Shown here: one piece after another, positions 27,625-36,640 of the stretch
Layout: every line of letters begins with the position of its first letter
How positions within the stretch are numbered: position 1 is the stretch's first letter
Virus record (IMG/VR): IMGVR_UViG_3300035670_000132
Coordinates: 1 to 64,000 of that record
DNA from: a virus
DNA: 64,000 nt
Strand: one strand, 5' to 3'
The notes under the pieces: generated by a model
The model's database searches: none
The model's input: only the letters and a program-made list of their open reading frames with translations
What the model was told of the DNA's origin: nothing
Translations under genes and position numbers: made by a program

Positions 27625-28833
27625 ATGGGTGTTTTTTCTGGTCCAGAAATAGAAAACGATCAACTAATTCTGTGTGTAGACGCAGCGAATTCAAAAAGCT
27701 GGAGCTATAACGTTCATCCTAAGCCAATTGACATTGGTGCTTGGTGGACCGCATCTAGCAATAGTACAGTAACCAGAGATTTGACATTCACTGCGACGAC
27801 ACAATCGCCAGCGGGTGGTGTTCCTATAAAAATGATAGTTTCTGGTACAGATCCCTATATAACGTCAACGCAAGTTTATCTTGCGCCGGCAGCAGATGGT
27901 CAGACATGGACTATCAGCGTTTATGCCAAATCAAGTGTCGCTACTACAGGCGAGCTTTTTATTTTGGGATTGAATTCTTCCAATACATACGTTGAAGCGC
28001 CATCTGGCACAATAAACATAACTAATAATTGGCAAAGATTCTCTTACACATACACATTCACAAATGGAACTATAGCTGGAATAGCAATCAGACTAGATGG
28101 ACCAAACAGCGGTTTCGGCACAGATGGAGTGACTGCGCCAACAATTTGGTGGGATGGTCTTCAAGTAGAGCGCAACTCTTCAGCAACTGCATTCAATCCA
28201 GTAACTAATGCATCAGGAAACAAAGTTCTTGATGTGAGCCCGAATGACTACACAGCGTCTTTCGTCGGCTCAACATCACACAACAACACTGGAGCAAAAT
28301 CATTCGATACTAATGCAACAGCAGTGACTCAGAACAATAACATTGCTATTCCTACAATCACTTTTGCTGATGCGTCTTCATATTCACTTGATTTTTGGGT
28401 AAAAATTCGCTCTAGCGCTCCGTCAACGTTTCATAGTTTGACTGGAAACAACGCAACAGCGCCATGGGTTATTCTTTACACAAACGACACTACAGGCGCA
28501 AGTTGGTTCATGAGATTCAGAAACGCATCATCAACATATCAAGATTTTTCGAACGTCACTAACTGGAACATCCAATCAAATTGGGCTAATGTTACACTCA
28601 CAATTTCAAATTCTAGAGTTTGTAGTTTCTATTTGAATGGTATCTTTAGACAATCAATAACACTTGCAACTTCTGCTTTAGATGCGGTCACTATTGGTGG
28701 TGGATATTCTTCGGCAGGAAACTACTATCCGTTCCAGGGCAGCATAGGTCTCGCTAAGTTCTACACACAGACGCTGACTGCTGACGAAGTGAGAAAACAT
28801 TTCACTGCTAATCGTTCTAGATTTTCAGTTTGA
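27625..28833 (+). CDS. LamG-type receptor-binding-like protein, copy 6
   Basis: This is the most divergent of the six copies, with 402 residues. It starts MGVFSGPEIENDQLILCVDA, has a clear jelly-roll carbohydrate-binding-like region (WTISVYAKSSVATTGELFIL ... WQRFSYTYTF ... WWDGLQVERNSSATAF) and a LamG region (YSLDFWVKIRS ... NWANVTLTISNSRVCSFYLN). It ends TQTLTADEVRKHFTANRSRF, the degenerate form of the family tail. AAGGGA at 27613-27618 is the likely ribosome site. A late promoter-like box overlaps its stop codon. Confidence 0.75.
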   Translation: MGVFSGPEIENDQLILCVDAANSKSWSYNVHPKPIDIGAWWTASSNSTVTRDLTFTATTQSPAGGVPIKMIVSGTDPYITSTQVYLAPAADGQTWTISVYAKSSVATTGELFILGLNSSNTYVEAPSGTINITNNWQRFSYTYTFTNGTIAGIAIRLDGPNSGFGTDGVTAPTIWWDGLQVERNSSATAFNPVTNASGNKVLDVSPNDYTASFVGSTSHNNTGAKSFDTNATAVTQNNNIAIPTITFADASSYSLDFWVKIRSSAPSTFHSLTGNNATAPWVILYTNDTTGASWFMRFRNASSTYQDFSNVTNWNIQSNWANVTLTISNSRVCSFYLNGIFRQSITLATSALDAVTIGGGYSSAGNYYPFQGSIGLAKFYTQTLTADEVRKHFTANRSRFSV

Positions 28834-28839
28834 TAAATA
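28832..28839 (+). promoter_or_regulatory. Late promoter-like box upstream of the S74 fibre gene
   Basis: GATAAATA is a one-base variant of TATAAATA. The predicted start near 28845 gives a leader of about 33 bases with AAAGGA. A 7-bp repeat (TTCAGTT at 28824-28830, AACTGAA at 28866-28872) brackets the box and overlaps the edge of the ribosome site, a weaker version of the arrangement before gp13. Confidence 0.5.
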
Positions 28840-28877
28840 GCTGAAGTTATAAAAACAATAAAAGGAACTGAAGAGTC

Positions 28878-30254
28878 ATGGCATACACAGACAAGAATCT
28901 AGTTATTACGCCTAACGTAGGCTCTGCGGGTGAAGATCCAACAATCACATTCAGTGGCGCCGATAGCACTCTCGGCGCACAATCACTTCAAGCGAGAATC
29001 TATCCAACATCAAACGGAACACTCTCATTCGAAGGCTCGGCTGGTCAGTTATTCAGCATAACAAACAGTTTGACTGGCACGATTTACTCAGTCAACGATG
29101 TATCTGGAATTCCAAGCATTGAAGTCTTCGACACAGGCGTAATTCGTCTCGCTCAGTACAGTGGAAGAGTTCTCATCGGTAATATCTCCGATAACGGCGT
29201 CGATACTCTTCAATTTGATCAAAATAGTAGTATACTATTTCAAAACATCAACGTAGCTAGTCAATTGACATCAAGTGTATCGACGGGAACTGCACCGTTC
29301 GTTGTCACATCAACTACTGCTGTCACTAACTTGAATGCAGACTTGGTTGATGGAATTCAAGGAGCATCTCTGCTAAGAAGTGACGCTTCTGATACATATT
29401 CTGGAGGTATTTTAACTGTATCAAATGACGCTGGAATAGACGTAACAAATACAGGACAAATCAACGGACTACAAATATATCAGCCCACCGTCAACGCTGA
29501 CGCTTTAATGTCTTTTCATATCTCTGGCGATTACGCAGTACATTTCGGCTTAGACGGAGAAACTAATGATCTAACAGTTGGCGGCTGGTCAAAAGGTGCT
29601 AACAAGTACAGAGTTTGGCACGCTGGAAATGATGGAGCATCTTCTGGTCTAGACGCTGACTTACTAGATGGTCAACATGGTTCATATTATACAACAGCGG
29701 GAAATCTTTCTGGAACAATACCTTCAGCGGTATTAGGCAATTCTACATTATACGTAGGAACTACAGCAATTGCACTCAATAGAAGTTCAGCTTCTCTATC
29801 TCTCACTGGAGTTAATATAGATGGATCTGCTGGCACATTTACTAGCACATCACAGAACTCAAGATTCAATTCTATAGGAGTTAATACTGCTGCTTCAGGA
29901 ACAGCAGGTGAAATTAGAGCTACAAATAACATCACAGCATATTTTTCTTCTGATAGAAAATTTAAAGAAAACGTTAAAGACGTTACAGATGCGACTGAGA
30001 TTGTTTCTGCAATAGGAGCAAAAACATTTGATTGGACTGATAGTTATATACAAGAACATGGAGGCGCTGACGGATATTTTGTTACAAAAAATGATTTTGG
30101 TGTAATTGCTCAAGATGTACAAGCAGTATTTCCGATGGCAGTAAGAACTCGCGAAGACGGATCACTTGCAGTTGATTACGGAAAACTAGCAATTTTAGCA
30201 TTCGCTGCAATTAAGGAACTTGCTGAAAGAATTAAAAAATTGGAAAATAAATAA
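28878..30254 (+). CDS. Tail fibre with S74 self-cleaving chaperone
   Basis: The protein has 458 residues. The N-terminal 350 are beta-rich fibre sequence that shares modules with the 1554-residue fibre (TAPFVVTSTTAVTNLNADL, LLDGQHGSYY). The C-terminal 100 residues are a peptidase S74 intramolecular chaperone: SSDRKFKENV, followed by FGVIAQDVQAVFP and LAVDYGKLAILAFAAIKELA, ending in a coiled coil. By analogy with phage K1F endosialidase, the Ser-Lys dyad is Ser358/Lys363 and cleavage before Ser358 releases the chaperone after trimer folding. Codon use shifts to AT-rich, TTA-type leucines from about 29700, so the 3' part may be imported. Confidence 0.88.
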   Translation: MAYTDKNLVITPNVGSAGEDPTITFSGADSTLGAQSLQARIYPTSNGTLSFEGSAGQLFSITNSLTGTIYSVNDVSGIPSIEVFDTGVIRLAQYSGRVLIGNISDNGVDTLQFDQNSSILFQNINVASQLTSSVSTGTAPFVVTSTTAVTNLNADLVDGIQGASLLRSDASDTYSGGILTVSNDAGIDVTNTGQINGLQIYQPTVNADALMSFHISGDYAVHFGLDGETNDLTVGGWSKGANKYRVWHAGNDGASSGLDADLLDGQHGSYYTTAGNLSGTIPSAVLGNSTLYVGTTAIALNRSSASLSLTGVNIDGSAGTFTSTSQNSRFNSIGVNTAASGTAGEIRATNNITAYFSSDRKFKENVKDVTDATEIVSAIGAKTFDWTDSYIQEHGGADGYFVTKNDFGVIAQDVQAVFPMAVRTREDGSLAVDYGKLAILAFAAIKELAERIKKLENK

Positions 30255-30267
30255 AAAGGAAATTTAA

Positions 30268-32925
30268 ATGGCATTAAATCTATCAGGTCCGATTAGCATA
30301 GGAGGTCCTACAAGTGGTCAATCTATTAATTTAGAACTAGAAAAATCAGAAACTGCTACATCTAGTTTAAATGATGTAGATTTTAGATCATTAGCTAATG
30401 TTTTATCGGGTCCTATTAGTTTATCTGATTTTTACGGAAAAATTTATTTAAAGTATTTTATTTACTCTGCATCATCTGATGTCGGTGGAGGTAGTATACT
30501 TAAAGATTCCAAAGACGGAATTATTATTTTAAGATCACAAGGTGCAATGAGAATTTCAAAAACGGGTAATAGGTCTTGGTCTAAAACATATAATACATCG
30601 ACAAAGGGTATCACTCAAAGTCCTTCAAATCCTGACATAATTTTTATTGTAACCAGTGGCGGTAACAGTTCCAATGAAAATGGAGTATTAAGAATAGATG
30701 CATTAACTGGTAATGCAATTTGGCATAAAAGGATAGAACCTTTTAACAGTGACAACCTTAAAGATAGTATAGTGTGTGACAATAATTATGTTTACGTAAT
30801 ATGTAGAGGAAACGGATTAACAATAATAAAACTAGATTATTCAGGAAATTTCGTATCTAGTTATAATTTAACAATACCTAGTGTTGGATGGACGGGAGGT
30901 GCAGCATTTGATCCTACATTTTCTAATATTTATATAGCAGGAAGAGAACAACCTTTCTACACAGGATTGTTATGTAAATATTCTCTATCGAGTAATGCTG
31001 TACAGTGGATAAAAAGAACACCCACTTATTCGGAATTCTCTGCCGTATACGCATCATCTACTCAAATATTAGCAGGAGGAATGCACGACTCATCGACAGG
31101 AAATCGTGGATTTCTTGTAAGTTTTGATGTTAATGGAAATATTATATGGCAAAAAGGCATGGGAGGTACACAGGCTGCTATAACAGGAATAACTATGGAC
31201 GACTCTGGAAATATATGGTGTGCAGGCACAAATAAATTTTCCGGAAATCAAGCCGGCATAATTTTCAAATTAAATTCAAACGGTGATTACTTAGCCCAGC
31301 GTGAAATTGCAATCGATCCAGTACAATCCTTTACGGGAGCAAAAATTACATCATTACGATTAGTCGGCAATAATTTATTTTTTGGTGGATCGTTTTTTGT
31401 GCCAAATCAAACTTCTCAAGTATTTGCAATGGTTGGACTTTTACCTTCCGACTTAACTTTAACAGGCGAATATTTTAATAATAGTATTTCTATATATTCT
31501 CCTTATCTTGCTAATTATGCATATGCTACTGTAAATCTGCCTCAAGCAGCCACAACATATTCTTTAACTGATGTTAGCTTTAGCATCACAACTGATTCAA
31601 TTTCTTTCTCAAATCTTATAATAGTTGAAAATAATATTTCTGCTGGAACAGAATATAAAGCGTTTCCCTCTCCGCATTGGACATTAAAAGTGGGATCCAA
31701 TAATAATTATTGTCGTCAGATTACAGTTGATATATTCAATAATATATATGCTTTAATTAAGTCGACCTATATATTAACACTTTCAAAATATACACAAGAA
31801 GGTGATTTAGTTTGGACTAGAAATATTTCAAATAATTTTTCTCAAGTAGGATCATTAGGAGCAGTAAAAACAGATAGCTCGGGAAACATTTATATTGCCG
31901 GATCGTTTGGAAATCAAGGATATATTGCAAAATTTGATTCGTCTGGAAATATTCAATGGGCAAAACATAATAGCCCTCAGAATGTAAACAGTTATCATAA
32001 TATGGCGATAGATTCATCTGCAAATTTATATACGGTCGGAACAACAACTAATTATCCGGGATTTGAAAATATACTTTTAGTGAAATATGATTCGTCTGGT
32101 AATCTATTATGGGCAAAATATGTGGCTACACTTCAAGGTGAATCAGATAATGGATATGGTGTTGATGTTGATGCTTCTGGAAATATTTATGTTTCAGGAT
32201 CAATACGTGTGTCTACGTTTGATACCGGACAATTTAGTATTTTAAAATTAGATTCTAACGGAGCACTTTTATGGGGTAAATTCCTTGGTTTAACTACAGG
32301 AACTAATTTGGATTATGCAAGAGGATGTATAGTAAATTCTTCAGGAGTGTATGTTGCAGGTTATAGTTTTTCAGAAGGATCATCTGTACCTGTAATGGTT
32401 TTAGTAAAGTATGACACATCTGGTACTTTGCAATGGAAAAAAAAGTTAGATGATGGTAATACTAGTAATAGTAAATATTTTTTTAATATTGTCTATGATA
32501 GAAATTTTAATATCTATGTTATTGGATATACTGTAAATTCAGGTGTATATTCAAATAATATTGCAAAATTTGATACATCCGGAAATTTAATTTGGCACAG
32601 GAGGTTATCACATGGTGCTACATATGAATTTTCTGAAGCTATAGCTGTTAATTATTCTGATGTATTTATTGGAGGAACAGCCGGCAATGCTGCTATGATA
32701 GCTAGATTACCTAATGACGGATTTTTAACAGGAACATACAATAATGGTGTAAGTTATACTAATATTGAGGGTTCATTTACTTTAAGTGATGCAACTATAA
32801 CTGAAACTAGTGCATCAATTAGCATATCAAATGCATCTTCAATTGTTAATAATGATGCTATAAATTCATACAATATTACAACTACAGCTCTTCCTTCGGT
32901 GACAAAAACATTATTGACAGCATAA
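30268..32925 (+). CDS. Phage adhesin-like protein with beta-propeller repeats
   Basis: The 885-residue protein begins with a common phage adapter of the type seen on tail proteins: MALNLSGPISIGGPTSGQSI ... SLNDVDFRSLANVLSGPISL ... DFYGK. The body holds many copies of a propeller repeat, for example DSSGNIYIAGSFGNQGYIAK and FDSSGNIQWAK, resembling the bacterial SBBP/beta-propeller family. Two strand-rich regions of the form DVSFSITTDSISFSN and DATITETSASISIS follow each half. The gene is markedly AT-rich, with TTA and ATA codons unlike its neighbours, suggesting recent acquisition. Receptor or surface binding is inferred from adapter, fold and location. Confidence 0.75.
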   Translation: MALNLSGPISIGGPTSGQSINLELEKSETATSSLNDVDFRSLANVLSGPISLSDFYGKIYLKYFIYSASSDVGGGSILKDSKDGIIILRSQGAMRISKTGNRSWSKTYNTSTKGITQSPSNPDIIFIVTSGGNSSNENGVLRIDALTGNAIWHKRIEPFNSDNLKDSIVCDNNYVYVICRGNGLTIIKLDYSGNFVSSYNLTIPSVGWTGGAAFDPTFSNIYIAGREQPFYTGLLCKYSLSSNAVQWIKRTPTYSEFSAVYASSTQILAGGMHDSSTGNRGFLVSFDVNGNIIWQKGMGGTQAAITGITMDDSGNIWCAGTNKFSGNQAGIIFKLNSNGDYLAQREIAIDPVQSFTGAKITSLRLVGNNLFFGGSFFVPNQTSQVFAMVGLLPSDLTLTGEYFNNSISIYSPYLANYAYATVNLPQAATTYSLTDVSFSITTDSISFSNLIIVENNISAGTEYKAFPSPHWTLKVGSNNNYCRQITVDIFNNIYALIKSTYILTLSKYTQEGDLVWTRNISNNFSQVGSLGAVKTDSSGNIYIAGSFGNQGYIAKFDSSGNIQWAKHNSPQNVNSYHNMAIDSSANLYTVGTTTNYPGFENILLVKYDSSGNLLWAKYVATLQGESDNGYGVDVDASGNIYVSGSIRVSTFDTGQFSILKLDSNGALLWGKFLGLTTGTNLDYARGCIVNSSGVYVAGYSFSEGSSVPVMVLVKYDTSGTLQWKKKLDDGNTSNSKYFFNIVYDRNFNIYVIGYTVNSGVYSNNIAKFDTSGNLIWHRRLSHGATYEFSEAIAVNYSDVFIGGTAGNAAMIARLPNDGFLTGTYNNGVSYTNIEGSFTLSDATITETSASISISNASSIVNNDAINSYNITTTALPSVTKTLLTA

Positions 32926-32926
32926 T

Positions 32927-33859
32927 ATGAAACAACTTAACAAAATAAATATAGATTTAAATTTACAACCATCACCAAAAGACGCAAGAGACTTCTTAGC
33001 GTCTGTAAACTATAGTGACAAAGAGTTTCTTCCTGCGCATGTTGACTTGTTGCCAGACGTTGAAGAAGTAGAGAATCAGTATCAGACTGGTTCATGCACA
33101 GCAAACGCAGCAGCAACAGCACTTGAAATCACATATAAACGCGCAGGAAAGAGCAAAGACTTCTCTAGACTCTACAATTATTGGTACTCTAGAGCTATCG
33201 GAAACATCTCTGGCGACAAAGGCGCTTATCCTCGCGATGTATGCAAAGCTCTAAACAAGCATGGTATTTGCTTAGAGTCTACTTGGGAATTCGACATCGA
33301 GAAAAATCTGAACGTAGAGCCTTCTATAGATGCGCAAGAGGAAGCAAAACAGTATCCTGTGCATGAGTATGCGAGACTAGATGATGACAGAGATATCGTT
33401 GTTGAAATCAAAAAAGCTGTAGCTGCTGGTATTCCAGTGATGACATCGATCAAAGTGTCTAAAGGATTCAATTCTCTCGGATTGAACTGGAAAGAACACG
33501 ATTGGGATCCAGAGCAAGAGCCAATTGGAGCGCATCAAGTCGTCATTATCGGCTACGATGACAAAGCTCAAAGATTTCTAGCACAAAACTCATGGGGAAA
33601 TCGATGGGCAGACGGCGGATTCTTTGGCATTCCATACACTAGAATAGGAACTGACTACTACGTCAAATCGACATCTTCATATGAGTATTGGATTTTGACT
33701 AAACTTGATGTTCCTTACGTTGACGCTGATGGAACAGAGACAGATCCATACAACATTATAGAAATTGAACGCAGCAAGAGTGAGCAGACAAAGAATTTAC
33801 TCTTCGCTGTTATTTTTGGAAGCATTTTCGCATTCATTATGATGATGTTGACTCGATAG
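32927..33859 (+). CDS. Papain-like (C1) cysteine protease with C-terminal membrane segment
   Basis: The 310-residue protein has the full C1-type catalytic set: Gln51 and Cys57 (QYQTGSCTANA, with the papain Gln-to-Cys spacing), His203 (GAHQVVIIGYDD) and Asn221 (QNSWGNRWADGGFFGIPY). Family knowledge predicts a peptidase. Residues about 290-308 (LLFAVIFGSIFAFIMMMLT) form a hydrophobic segment, so the enzyme may be tail-anchored. There is no signal peptide; the N-terminus (MKQLNKINIDLNLQPSPKDA) may be a propeptide or adapter. It closes the fibre region and its end lies beside the hairpin controlling gp13. Possible roles are fibre processing, host-surface digestion or a role at the host membrane; none is shown. 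Confidence 0.85.
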   Translation: MKQLNKINIDLNLQPSPKDARDFLASVNYSDKEFLPAHVDLLPDVEEVENQYQTGSCTANAAATALEITYKRAGKSKDFSRLYNYWYSRAIGNISGDKGAYPRDVCKALNKHGICLESTWEFDIEKNLNVEPSIDAQEEAKQYPVHEYARLDDDRDIVVEIKKAVAAGIPVMTSIKVSKGFNSLGLNWKEHDWDPEQEPIGAHQVVIIGYDDKAQRFLAQNSWGNRWADGGFFGIPYTRIGTDYYVKSTSSYEYWILTKLDVPYVDADGTETDPYNIIEIERSKSEQTKNLLFAVIFGSIFAFIMMMLTR

Positions 33860-33866
33860 AAAACTG

Positions 33867-33912
33867 GAAGATTCCTTGTTGTATAAATAGAGAAAAACAA
33901 CAAGGAATCTTC
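33867..33912 (+). promoter_or_regulatory. Perfect 16-bp inverted repeat sequestering the gp13 ribosome site
   Basis: The arms are 33867-33882 and 33897-33912, perfectly complementary over 16 bp with a 14-base loop. The right arm contains the gp13 Shine-Dalgarno AAGGAA (33902-33907). The loop holds the late promoter box. RNA reading through from upstream would fold and hide the site; RNA begun at the late promoter (about 33895) lacks the left arm and would be open. T4 gene e is known to use this design. Confidence 0.8.
33882..33889 (+). promoter_or_regulatory. T4-type late promoter box upstream of gp13
   Basis: A perfect TATAAATA lies within the loop region of the 16-bp inverted repeat. The predicted start near 33895 gives a leader of about 20 bases that keeps AAGGAA but not the left arm of the hairpin. 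Confidence 0.8.
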
Positions 33913-33914
33913 AC

Positions 33915-34661
33915 ATGGCAAGAATCACAACCCGCGAAGAGTTCAAGCAACACATTCTTAGAAATCTCGGTGCTCCGCTACTAGAAATCAACGTATCTGA
34001 TGATCAGATAGATGATGCTGTAGATGAATCGCTGCAATACTACTACGATTATCACTTTGATGGCACAGAAAAAGTCTACTTAGCACATCAAGTGACTGAG
34101 CAAGATATCGCGAATAGATATCTCACGATTCCAGAAAATATGATCAGTGTCATCAACATCTTTGACATTGGCACTAGCATCTCATCGTCTAACAATCTAT
34201 TTAACATTAGATATCAACTTGCATTGAATGACTTGTTTGCATTTAATACTGGACCATTTGCTTCGTATTACATGACGCTACAGAACGTAGCACTTGCTGA
34301 AGAGCTATTTGTTGGTAAGCAAGCAATTAGATTCAATCGTCACACAAACAAGCTCTACATTGATATGGCATGGAATGAAAAAACTCCTGCTGGCGATTAC
34401 ATCATTGTTGAAGGCTATCAAATTGTAGATCCAGAAACTTATCCAGACGTATGGGAAGATCGCTGGCTCAAGCGCTATGCGACAGCTATGCTGAAACAGC
34501 AATGGGGAACTAATCTCAAGAAGTTCGAGGGCATCGCTATGCCAGGCGGTGTCACATTCAACGGACAGAAAATATATGACGAAGCTGCTGCTGAACTTGA
34601 AAAGTTGGAAGCCGAGATGATTAGCAGTTACAGTCTTCCAGTTTCTGATATGATGGGATAA
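33915..34661 (+). CDS. gp13: Neck protein gp13
   Basis: The 248-residue protein begins MARITTREEFKQHILRNLGA followed by PLLEINVSDDQIDDAVDESL, the conserved start of T4-like and cyanophage gp13 head-completion proteins. In T4, gp13 and gp14 form the neck that closes the filled head and docks the tail. It is followed by gp14 and gp15 in the canonical order. Translation is probably governed by the hairpin and late promoter upstream. The stop codon is separated from the gp14 GTG by two bases. Confidence 0.92.
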   Translation: MARITTREEFKQHILRNLGAPLLEINVSDDQIDDAVDESLQYYYDYHFDGTEKVYLAHQVTEQDIANRYLTIPENMISVINIFDIGTSISSSNNLFNIRYQLALNDLFAFNTGPFASYYMTLQNVALAEELFVGKQAIRFNRHTNKLYIDMAWNEKTPAGDYIIVEGYQIVDPETYPDVWEDRWLKRYATAMLKQQWGTNLKKFEGIAMPGGVTFNGQKIYDEAAAELEKLEAEMISSYSLPVSDMMG

Positions 34662-34663
34662 AC

Positions 34664-35476
34664 GTGGCACGAAATCGGTTTTTCAATCAATACACTCCTG
34701 TCAAACAGGAGCAATCGCTTGTAGAGGATTTGATCATTGAATCGATCAAAATCTACGGCGTAGATGCGTATTATTTGCCTAGAACGCATGTCAACTTAGA
34801 CAGACTGTTCGGTGAAGATGCGTCAATGAGATTTGACGACGCATTAGAAATGGAAATGTATGTCAAATCATACGAAGGCTTTCAAGGTCAAGAGGACTTT
34901 CTCTCGAAGTTTGGTCTTCAAATTGACGAACAAATCACATTCGTTGTAGCTCAGAAGCGATTCAATCAAGCGTTGAAGCAATGCTTGATGACTGAATACA
35001 ATTACAATTTAGTTACTCAAGAAGGCGACGAGATTCTTCAAGAATCGACGTATGACTATGAGAGCATCATCAGACCACGAGAAGGTGATTTGATTTGGTT
35101 TCCAATGGCTGGATACATGTATGAAGTCAAGTTCACAGAGAACATAGAGAACTTCTTTCAGCTAGGCAAGCTCTACACATATGAACTTCGTTGCGAACGT
35201 TACGAATATTCAAGCGAGAAACTAGACACTGGCATCGCAGACATCGACAACGTAGAAGAGACTTTCAGTCAATCTTCAGAGTTTGTTGCAAAAGTATCAT
35301 CTGAAGATGGAACAATTCTTCTTCTAGAAGAAGGCAGTTATCTCGTTCTTGATGAGAACAACATTCAACGACAAGACGTCACAGCAGACAATGAATACAT
35401 TCAGTCTAAGATAAACGAAGACGACATTCTAGATTTCTCAGAGAGAAATCCATTCTCAGCAGTTGGAGCATACTAA
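34664..35476 (+). CDS. gp14: Neck protein gp14
   Basis: The gene has 270 residues and starts with GTG: MARNRFFNQYTPVKQEQSLV then EDLIIESIKIYGVDAYYLPR, matching the gp14 family start (T4 gp14 has 256 residues). The protein partners gp13 in the neck after DNA packaging. No ATG alternative fits the conserved N-terminus, so GTG at 34664 is preferred. It is located directly between gp13 and gp15, as in T4 relatives. Confidence 0.9.
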   Translation: MARNRFFNQYTPVKQEQSLVEDLIIESIKIYGVDAYYLPRTHVNLDRLFGEDASMRFDDALEMEMYVKSYEGFQGQEDFLSKFGLQIDEQITFVVAQKRFNQALKQCLMTEYNYNLVTQEGDEILQESTYDYESIIRPREGDLIWFPMAGYMYEVKFTENIENFFQLGKLYTYELRCERYEYSSEKLDTGIADIDNVEETFSQSSEFVAKVSSEDGTILLLEEGSYLVLDENNIQRQDVTADNEYIQSKINEDDILDFSERNPFSAVGAY

Positions 35477-35479
35477 ACC

Positions 35480-36205
35480 ATGTTTGGTCACGATTTCTAT
35501 CACGGCTCAGTCAGACGTTATGTTATAATGTTTGGCAATCTATTCAACGAAATGCAGATCGGCAGATTTGACGAGAACGGAACACGAATCGACACGTTGA
35601 ATGTGCCCATCTCATATGGTCCTAAACAGCGTTTCATTGAACGTGTGCTAGCTGATCCAACGCTGAATAGAGCAGTATCGACAACTTTGCCGAGAATCGC
35701 TTTCTCAATGGCAAGTATGAACTATGCACCAATGAGAAAGTTGAATAGTACACTGAAGTTCAAGAACAATCTAGTGCTACCATCTGCTAGTGGGCAGACA
35801 ACGTATGCTCCAGTGCCATATGACTTCAACTTCACACTGTCTATTCTAGTCAAAAACGCAGAAGACGGAACTCAATTGATTGAAAAGATTCTTCCGTTCT
35901 TCACGCCAGACTACACAGTGACAATGAGAGTGCTACCACAGTTATCGGTGACAATGGATGTTCCAATCGAACTCATCGCGATAACTTCAGACGACAGTTA
36001 TGAGGGCGACTTCGACACATCTCGCAGAGTTCTCACTTGGGACCTTCAATTCATTGTCAAAGGCTACTTGTGGGGTCCAGTTACAACATCTAAGTATATC
36101 ACAGAAGCTGAGATCAAGCTATTCGACGGCCTTGACGCTGAAGATGAGTATTGGATAGCAAAAACAACAGCAAATACAGCAGGAACATTTCTAACTGAAA
36201 AGTGA
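35480..36205 (+). CDS. gp15: Tail terminator / sheath-stabilising protein gp15
   Basis: The 241-residue protein carries FYHGSVRRYVIMFGNLFNEM near the N-terminus, followed by VPISYGPKQRFIERVLADP, a pattern typical of gp15. In T4 a gp15 hexamer caps the last sheath ring and binds the neck. The length is slightly short of T4 gp15 (272). It begins three bases after gp14 and precedes the terminase genes in the canonical order. Confidence 0.9.
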   Translation: MFGHDFYHGSVRRYVIMFGNLFNEMQIGRFDENGTRIDTLNVPISYGPKQRFIERVLADPTLNRAVSTTLPRIAFSMASMNYAPMRKLNSTLKFKNNLVLPSASGQTTYAPVPYDFNFTLSILVKNAEDGTQLIEKILPFFTPDYTVTMRVLPQLSVTMDVPIELIAITSDDSYEGDFDTSRRVLTWDLQFIVKGYLWGPVTTSKYITEAEIKLFDGLDAEDEYWIAKTTANTAGTFLTEK

Positions 36206-36211
36206 TAATGC

Positions 36212-36640
36212 ATGAAAAAAACTATTGATGAAAAATTAAATGCAGTTTTTGACATTGTTCCTAACGTGATCAATGAGCAAAGCGAATCAAACATAGTTGA
36301 GACTTCTCAACAAAAGCAATCGACAGAAGAAGACGCTAACGTTGATGAAGACTATGAATACGCGAGAAACAATCTTCGCGGTTTGATTGAGAATGGCAAG
36401 ATCGCAATGGAAAACATCATCTTCTTAGCGAAAGAAGGCGAATCGCCTCGCGCATACGAAGTTGTTGGTCAATTGATCAAAACTCTAGCAGACACTAACA
36501 AAGACTTACTTGAACTAGGCAAAAAAGCTCGCGAAGCTAAAGGCAAAGACAAAGCAGAGCAGCAACAGCCACAGAACGTAACTAATGCACTTTTTGTTGG
36601 AAGCACAGCGGAGCTACAAAAAATGATCAAAGGTAAGTAA
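36212..36640 (+). CDS. gp16: Small terminase subunit gp16
   Basis: The 142-residue protein has a low-complexity acidic N-terminal part and a conserved core YEYARNNLRGLIENGKIAME ... GESPRAYEVVGQLIKTLADT, which resembles gp16 proteins of T4 relatives (T4: 164 residues). Small terminase oligomers recognise DNA and regulate the large subunit. The last base of its stop is the first base of the gp17 ATG, indicating coupled translation. Confidence 0.9.
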   Translation: MKKTIDEKLNAVFDIVPNVINEQSESNIVETSQQKQSTEEDANVDEDYEYARNNLRGLIENGKIAMENIIFLAKEGESPRAYEVVGQLIKTLADTNKDLLELGKKAREAKGKDKAEQQQPQNVTNALFVGSTAELQKMIKGK

